Source of the DNA: JAPPLB01 sp965208945
Lineage (GTDB): Bacteria > Acidobacteriota > Terriglobia > Bryobacterales > UBA6623
Assembly: GCA_965208945.1 (NCBI GenBank)
Contig: OZ242366.1
Span: 3,844,001 to 3,908,000, forward strand
Length of the DNA stretch: 64,000 bases
Direction of reading: 5' to 3'
This document shows positions 60,625 through 64,000 of this stretch, piece by piece. A program made the translations under genes and the position numbers. The notes below the pieces were generated by a model, which was given only the letters and a program-made list of their open reading frames with translations, made no database searches and had not been told where the DNA came from. Within the stretch, counting starts at the first letter, position 1, and the number at the start of each line of letters is the position of its first letter.

Positions 60625-60844
60625 CTTCACAAGGGGATTGTCTAGAATAGTTGACGCCCCATAGTAGCACATGGTAGACTTCTCGCGGGAATCGACGGTG
60701 CGGCCTAAGTCGGGTCGCCTGTCGAATACAACACCCGCATTCGCGGCCCGGACTTGCTACCCGAGCCTGCGGGGAATAGACAGGGCGTCCTTACGACATC
60801 GTTGATTCCCACGGCCCGGCACCTTCGCCGGGAAGGGAGTCACG

Positions 60845-61255
60845 ATGCACGGATTCACCACCAGAGTTGCAGGTTCCAGTTTTCGCCAGATTGCGATTGA
60901 GCAGTGTCGAGCCGGCGACGATGTAGAACTCATCAGAGAGCCTGGAAACAAGCACGACAAGAACGCTGTACGTGTCGATTCCGACTATGGTCAGATCGGA
61001 TATTTGCCAGCTTCTGCCGCGTCCGTTATCGCCCCCCAGATGGACGAAGGGGAAACGTTCGACGCATTCATCAAGAAAACGACTGGCGGAACGGACGACA
61101 AGCCCACTCGAGGCGTCGTAATTCACATTCGCGCGTTCTCGGACGTTGTGTCGGACTTGGCTGCTGCTGAAGGTGACGACGAAGAAATCAGTTGGCCGCT
61201 CATCGCGGTTTTCGTTCTCGGGGGAATCAGTCTGATTTTCGCGGTGATGTGCTAG
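60845..61255 (+). CDS. HIRAN-domain membrane protein, transposon cargo
   Basis: 136 residues; ATG with GGAAGGGAG upstream. Residues 1-90 form a HIRAN domain (TTRVAGSSFRQIAIEQC; GDDVELIREPGNKHDKNAVRV; QIGYLPASAASVIAP), the fold that binds 3' ends of single-stranded DNA in eukaryotic HLTF and is found alone or fused to nucleases and helicases in bacteria. A 30-residue acidic linker leads to one C-terminal transmembrane helix (WPLIAVFVLGGISLIFAVMC). That ties a DNA-end-binding domain to the membrane. Lies inside the IS1595 transposon, so it is cargo; roles in element maintenance or host defence are conjecture. Its TAG stop is split by the IS630 target site but unchanged. Confidence 0.82.
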   Translation: MHGFTTRVAGSSFRQIAIEQCRAGDDVELIREPGNKHDKNAVRVDSDYGQIGYLPASAASVIAPQMDEGETFDAFIKKTTGGTDDKPTRGVVIHIRAFSDVVSDLAAAEGDDEEISWPLIAVFVLGGISLIFAVMC

Positions 61256-62340
61256 TGTTCCGTCCCAGAAATATATGAGCAAAGTCGTTCGACTTTAGCG
61301 AGGATGGATTCGGCCGTGGCAGTCCAGACGAAAGGGCTGGTGTTGGCGTTGTAGTGTTCGACGAAACGGTCGATGTTGCGGACCAGAGCCTTGACACTGG
61401 AGAAGGAACCACGGCGAATGGCCTTCTGGGTAATGAGGCCGAACCAGCGTTCGACTTGGTTGAGCCAGGAGGCATAGGTTGGGGTGAAATGAAGCTGGTA
61501 GCGAGGACGCCGAGCGAGCCAAGCACGGACTTTGGGGTGTTTGTGAGTGGCGTAGTTATCGACGATGAGATGGACATCGAGGTGGTGCGGCACACTGCGA
61601 TCGATCTGACGCAGGAAGGCCAGGAACTCCTGATGACGGTGTCGCGGTTTACAGCGTGTGATGACTTTGCCGGTGGCGACATCGAGAGCCGCGAACAGAG
61701 TGGTCGTACCGTGGCGCCGGTAGTCATGAGTGACGCCTTCGACGTAGCCGAGGCCCATCGGCAGCAGGGGCTGCGTTCGTTCGAGAGCTTGAACCTGGGT
61801 CTTCTCATCGACCGACAGCACCACGGCGTGGTCCGGGGGGTTGAGGTAGAGACCGACGATGTCGCGGACTTTCTCGACGAAGAATGGGTCGTTGGAAATC
61901 TTGAAATGCCGCTGGCGATGCGGCTGGACACCGAACAGATCGAACCAGCGCTGGACCGTGCTCTTGGAGACTCCCGTGTGGTGGGCCATCGAACGCACAC
62001 TCCAGTGCGAACCATCCGGGGGTTGGGTTCCGAGGGCGGTGTTGATGACTGCGGCAACCCGTTCATCGTCATGCGTGCGGGGGCGTCCGGGGCGCAGTTC
62101 ATCGTGGAGTCCGCTGATGCGATGTTCCCGATAGCGCTTGCGCCACTTGCCGACGGTGGTGTTGGTGACTCCCAGATGCCGGGCGACGGTCGAGGCGGGA
62201 ACGCCAGCGGCACAGGCCAGCACAATTTGGGCTCGCAGCACCAGACGATGTGGCAAGGTTTGGGAGCGGGCGAGGCTTTGCAGTTCCGATTTTTCACTCT
62301 CACTGAGATGGATTGGCGCAACGGGGCGACCGCGGGGCAT
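61252..62340 (-). CDS. IS630-family DDE transposase
   Basis: 362 residues from the ATG at 62340 with GGAGG eight bases upstream. Helix-turn-helix domains occupy about 1-130 (VPASTVARHLGVTNTTVGKWRKRY; TGVSKSTVQRWFDLFGV). The DDE catalytic triad is visible: Asp in VLSVDEKTQVQALERTQP, Asp in VDNYATHKHPKV and Glu in PTYASWLNQVERWFG. Single uninterrupted frame, so the transposase is probably functional. The stop codon TAG reads CTA at 61252-61254: its T and A are the host TA target and its G comes from the base beyond, so the element itself ends without a stop and borrows one from the insertion site. The plus-strand ORF over it is a shadow. Confidence 0.93.
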   Translation of the reverse strand: MPRGRPVAPIHLSESEKSELQSLARSQTLPHRLVLRAQIVLACAAGVPASTVARHLGVTNTTVGKWRKRYREHRISGLHDELRPGRPRTHDDERVAAVINTALGTQPPDGSHWSVRSMAHHTGVSKSTVQRWFDLFGVQPHRQRHFKISNDPFFVEKVRDIVGLYLNPPDHAVVLSVDEKTQVQALERTQPLLPMGLGYVEGVTHDYRRHGTTTLFAALDVATGKVITRCKPRHRHQEFLAFLRQIDRSVPHHLDVHLIVDNYATHKHPKVRAWLARRPRYQLHFTPTYASWLNQVERWFGLITQKAIRRGSFSSVKALVRNIDRFVEHYNANTSPFVWTATAESILAKVERLCSYISGTEH

Positions 62341-62403
62341 AGGCCTACCTCCAGAGATAAAAGGTTGCCCATTATTATATCACTTATTTCTGGGACGGAA
62401 CAC
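61255..62403 (-). mobile_element. IS630-family insertion sequence, 1149 bp
   Basis: 19-bp perfect inverted ends GTGTTCCGTCCCAGAAATA starting at 61255 and, complemented, at 62403. Flanked by TA on both sides (61253-61254 and 62404-62405), the IS630/Tc1-mariner target duplication. Single transposase gene on the minus strand. Inserted in the TA of the HIRAN gene stop codon; because the element starts with G, TAG is preserved. It separates the HIRAN gene from its downstream hairpin terminator. Confidence 0.95.
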
Positions 62404-62419
62404 TAGGCTGAAAACAACA

Positions 62420-62450
62420 ACGGCCAGCGCGCCAACGCTGGCCGTCTAAA
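62420..62450 (+). terminator. Hairpin terminator, probably of the HIRAN gene before IS630 insertion
   Basis: Perfect 10-bp stem ACGGCCAGCG/CGCTGGCCGT with a six-base loop at 62420-62445, followed by CTAAAACTT (a weak T-tract). It lies 15 bp beyond the right TA of the IS630 copy, hence right after the HIRAN stop in the ancestral sequence. Confidence 0.55.
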
Positions 62451-62557
62451 ACTTGATTGCCCGAGGGCGGGCACGAATCTTCGTAGGAAGGGCGAACTTC
62501 CCTTCTTATAGCGAAAATTCTGTACTTGTGTCAAGTCCTCCGGGCAAAGGAGGCTTA

Positions 62558-62731
62558 ATGTCACAAGACACACGAATTTTCGTAGCTGTAGATCAACCGA
62601 AGTTCATACCGAACGCAAGGATAATCCCGATCGTTTCAAAATCGAAGGGCCTCGATCTTCTCTTCGATATCATGGAGTTCAATGAGACCCCTACTAGACC
62701 CAAAACGAGACTTGAAAGGCGCGACGCCTGA
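62558..62731 (+). CDS. Small hypothetical protein in the IS1595 transposon
   Basis: 57 residues from an ATG preceded by an excellent AAAGGAGG seven bases upstream; the longer upstream frame is not needed. MSQDTRIFVAVDQPKFIPNA, then a SKSKGLDLLFDIMEFNETP segment and a basic tail. No family recognised. It overlaps the next small frame by 50 bases. Position next to the transposase end suggests cargo or an accessory gene of the element. Confidence 0.55.
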   Translation: MSQDTRIFVAVDQPKFIPNARIIPIVSKSKGLDLLFDIMEFNETPTRPKTRLERRDA

Positions 62732-62870
62732 GAAGTTGGCGCGTGCCCTGTTCCGTCCCCTACGGGCGCGCCGTGGAACTCAGCCCGTTGTCCGCGACCA
62801 GGTCACGGAAGAACAGGTTGCGCCCGACAAGGCGAGCGACCGTGTCCCGCATTTGAGCAAGCGTTCCTAG
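62682..62870 (+). CDS. Possible second small transposon ORF, antisense to transposase 3' end
   Basis: 62 codons; the first half, MRPLLDPKRDLKGATPEKLA then RALFRPLR, looks like a genuine protein, resembling short proteins I associate with transposon and phage accessory genes. The second half runs antisense over the last 111 bases of the transposase and may be accidental. No strong ribosome site of its own; translation could be coupled to the upstream frame (its ATG lies inside that gene). Confidence 0.4.
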   Translation: MRPLLDPKRDLKGATPEKLARALFRPLRARRGTQPVVRDQVTEEQVAPDKASDRVPHLSKRS

Positions 62871-63728
62871 GTCGCGGATGTTATTGCGGCCCACGAACTC
62901 ATCGACGTACCGTTGCAGGTACTTGGGGCTGAGCTTGTGGAATGTGCCCTTGTGGGCGCGTTTCAGCATGCTCCAGAAGGACTCGATTCCGTTGGTGTGA
63001 ACGTCACCCCTGACGTATTCTGACAGCGAATGCTCGACGGATTCGCGGTTGGGCAAGCCGGCATAGGCGGTTGCTCCGTCCGTGTAGACCTTAGTATCGG
63101 GCTTCGCGTGGCGCTTGACGAAACCTTGCAGCGTGACGGCATCCGTGGTTTCAACCACCTTTGCGCAGACCTGTTTCGTGGCGCGGTCCTTCGCTCCAAC
63201 AACGGCGGTTTTTCCCGCGGCGCCCCGGCCCGTATCGGCAAGCTCTTTGCGTTTTGCGTTCGACATGTTCCGACGCCGGCCACCGAAGTAGGTCTCATCC
63301 ACCTCAGCCGGGCCGTCAAACTGATCGGACGTTTCCCCGGCCCATGCTTCCCGGATGCGATGCATCATGAACCAGGCCGTGGTGTACGAGACGCTGATGT
63401 CGCGTCGCAGCTTGCGCGCCGATACGCTCTTGAGGCTCGTCATGCAGAGATAGATGGCAATGGCCCACTTGCGAAGGGGAACGTTCGAGCAGGCCATCGG
63501 GGTTCCGGTCTTGACGCTGAAATAGTGACGGCAGTCCGTGCACCAGTAAGGCATCGTCTTGTGATTCGGCGTCTCGCGGGTCTTGACCGATCCGCAGTGA
63601 CCGCAGCAACGGCCGGCTTGCCAAACAATCGATTCGAACCACACGCGGGCTGCGGGTTCGTCGGGAAACATCGCCGTTACCTGGAAAATATCAAGCCCTT
63701 CGCGGCTGTCTTTGGGGTTCGTTTTCAT
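62760..63728 (-). CDS. IS1595-family (ISXO2-like) transposase
   Basis: 322 residues from the ATG at 63728; upstream codons lie in the right inverted repeat and are excluded. A zinc ribbon at the N-terminus (CCGHCGSVK and WCTDCRHYF) is followed by the KTGTPMACSNVPLRKWAIAI segment. The catalytic DDE-type domain has Asp in AEVDETYFGGRRRN, Asp in KVYTDGATAYAGL and the NGIESFWSMLKRAHKG region with the third acidic residue. A C-terminal helical region (LQRYVDEFVGRNNIRD) completes it. This is the ISXO2-like layout. The frame is intact. It runs toward the cargo genes, whose ends overlap its own 3' end. Confidence 0.93.
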   Translation of the reverse strand: MKTNPKDSREGLDIFQVTAMFPDEPAARVWFESIVWQAGRCCGHCGSVKTRETPNHKTMPYWCTDCRHYFSVKTGTPMACSNVPLRKWAIAIYLCMTSLKSVSARKLRRDISVSYTTAWFMMHRIREAWAGETSDQFDGPAEVDETYFGGRRRNMSNAKRKELADTGRGAAGKTAVVGAKDRATKQVCAKVVETTDAVTLQGFVKRHAKPDTKVYTDGATAYAGLPNRESVEHSLSEYVRGDVHTNGIESFWSMLKRAHKGTFHKLSPKYLQRYVDEFVGRNNIRDLGTLAQMRDTVARLVGRNLFFRDLVADNGLSSTARP

Positions 63729-63790
63729 ACCCCGATTATCCCAGATTCGAGCCTGTTTGTCAACTATTCTAGACAATCCCCCTTCACAAG

Positions 63791-64000
63791 CTAGCTTGGC
63801 CTGATAAAGAGCACCTTCGCACGAGCGCCGCACCGCGAACAGAGGCTTTCACGCGCTTCTTGCGTAGTCTGCACCTCTTTTAAGGTATCTATCGCAAGCC
63901 GGCTACGCCCCGCAGGGCGACCATGCAGACGACAGTCGGGATCGCCTCTGTTGTCATTCTCTGGCGTTATGGGCACGTATTGTGAACGAGGCAGATATCC
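63791..64000 (-). CDS. Unidentified ORF running off the right edge
   Basis: Open from the window edge to a TAG at 63791-63793, 70 codons visible; a GTG at 63976 would give 61 residues. Sequence contains DPDCRLHGRPAGRSRLAID and a possible zinc-binding CSRCGARAKVLF near the C-terminus. No family recognised. The stop lies one base outside the IS1595 target duplication, so the transposon landed just beyond this reading frame. Coding status uncertain. Confidence 0.3.
   Translation of the reverse strand, partial: GYLPRSQYVPITPENDNRGDPDCRLHGRPAGRSRLAIDTLKEVQTTQEARESLCSRCGARAKVLFIRPS

Larger units (their letters stand above)
60633..63781. mobile_element. IS1595-family transposon with passenger genes, 3149 bp
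   Basis: The left end (60633) and the reverse complement of the right end (63781) share 23 identical bases, beginning GGGGATTGTCTAGAATAG and running through TTGAC. An 8-bp direct repeat CTTCACAA at 60625-60632 and 63782-63789 flanks them, the expected IS1595 target duplication. Inside: HIRAN-domain gene, nested IS630 (1149 bp), a hairpin, one or two small ORFs, and the transposase on the opposite strand. Without the IS630 copy the transposon would be about 2.0 kb, large for a plain IS1595 but normal for members with cargo. Confidence 0.93.

Noticed and set aside
61354..62406. 350-codon plus-strand ORF
   Set aside because: Complement of the IS630 transposase, which has the intact DDE motifs.
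1..64000. tRNA, rRNA and riboswitch scan by eye
   Set aside because: No cloverleaf with conserved TTCGA arm, no rRNA segment and no recognisable riboswitch was seen; a covariance search would be decisive.

Overview
The window (about 60% GC by eye) looks like a chromosomal segment of a heterotrophic, free-living or host-associated Acidobacteriota-like bacterium. The pointers are an Oar-like TonB-dependent receptor with a carboxypeptidase-regulatory N-terminus, two DUF1501 + PSCyt1/DUF1549/PSD1 gene pairs, many Tat or lipoprotein-exported hydrolases, several sodium:solute symporters and hydantoinase/oxoprolinase-type enzymes. A planctomycete-like relative is the main alternative. No rRNA, tRNA or CRISPR was recognised. 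Almost all genes are catabolic or transport genes.

Layout. 0-15 kb: a leftward catabolic block with hyuA, two tandem hyuB paralogues, an enolase-superfamily enzyme, a sodium symporter, an exported beta-propeller protein, an IclR regulator, a small coiled-coil membrane protein, a peptidase M19 lipoprotein and a TonB receptor running off the left edge. 15-26.5 kb: a rightward symporter, a 1.66 kb repeat-filled spacer, the first DUF1501/PSCyt1-PSD1 pair, then a ceramidase-like hydrolase divergent from an ACS-type MFS transporter. 27-35 kb: cyclase, HpcH/HpaI aldolase, amidohydrolase, SDR, class-III aminotransferase and Gfo/Idh/MocA oxidoreductase. 35-47 kb: a symporter, an IS110/IS1111 element, an FAD oxidoreductase, a second ceramidase-like/MFS pair and a second tandem hyuB pair with no hyuA. 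47-60 kb: the second DUF1501/PSCyt1-PSD1 pair, a D-2-hydroxyacid dehydrogenase, and a peptide-type ABC system (binding protein and two ATPases, no permease in view). 60.6-63.8 kb: an IS1595-family transposon with cargo, invaded by an IS630 element.

The most unusual content is between the genes. A MITE-like repeat, usually about 175-280 bp with ends TAGCCTGCATTTCTCACCAC and the reverse complement, occurs as 13 copies or remnants and forms most of the spacers at 16.9-18.3 kb and 33-59 kb. Its interior is mosaic: either a hairpin-rich type I core or a type II core built on tandem heptamers (GATTCGT, GTTTCGT, GTCTCGT). Its ends overlap host codons: at four loci its first three bases are the stop codon of the upstream gene, and at three loci its ATGCAGG end supplies the ATG of the next gene.

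One copy carries the IS110/IS1111 element exactly in its internal CGTACT-GTTCA-AGTACG hairpin. The non-coding end of that IS holds two stretches that match the two flanks of this insertion site in the arrangement expected of a bridge-RNA target loop, plus a second loop resembling a donor loop. The repeat family therefore appears to be the landing pad of an RNA-guided transposase. The IS1595 transposon is delimited by perfect 23-bp inverted ends and an 8-bp target duplication (CTTCACAA). It carries a HIRAN-domain membrane protein, and an IS630 copy sits precisely in the TA of that gene's stop codon.
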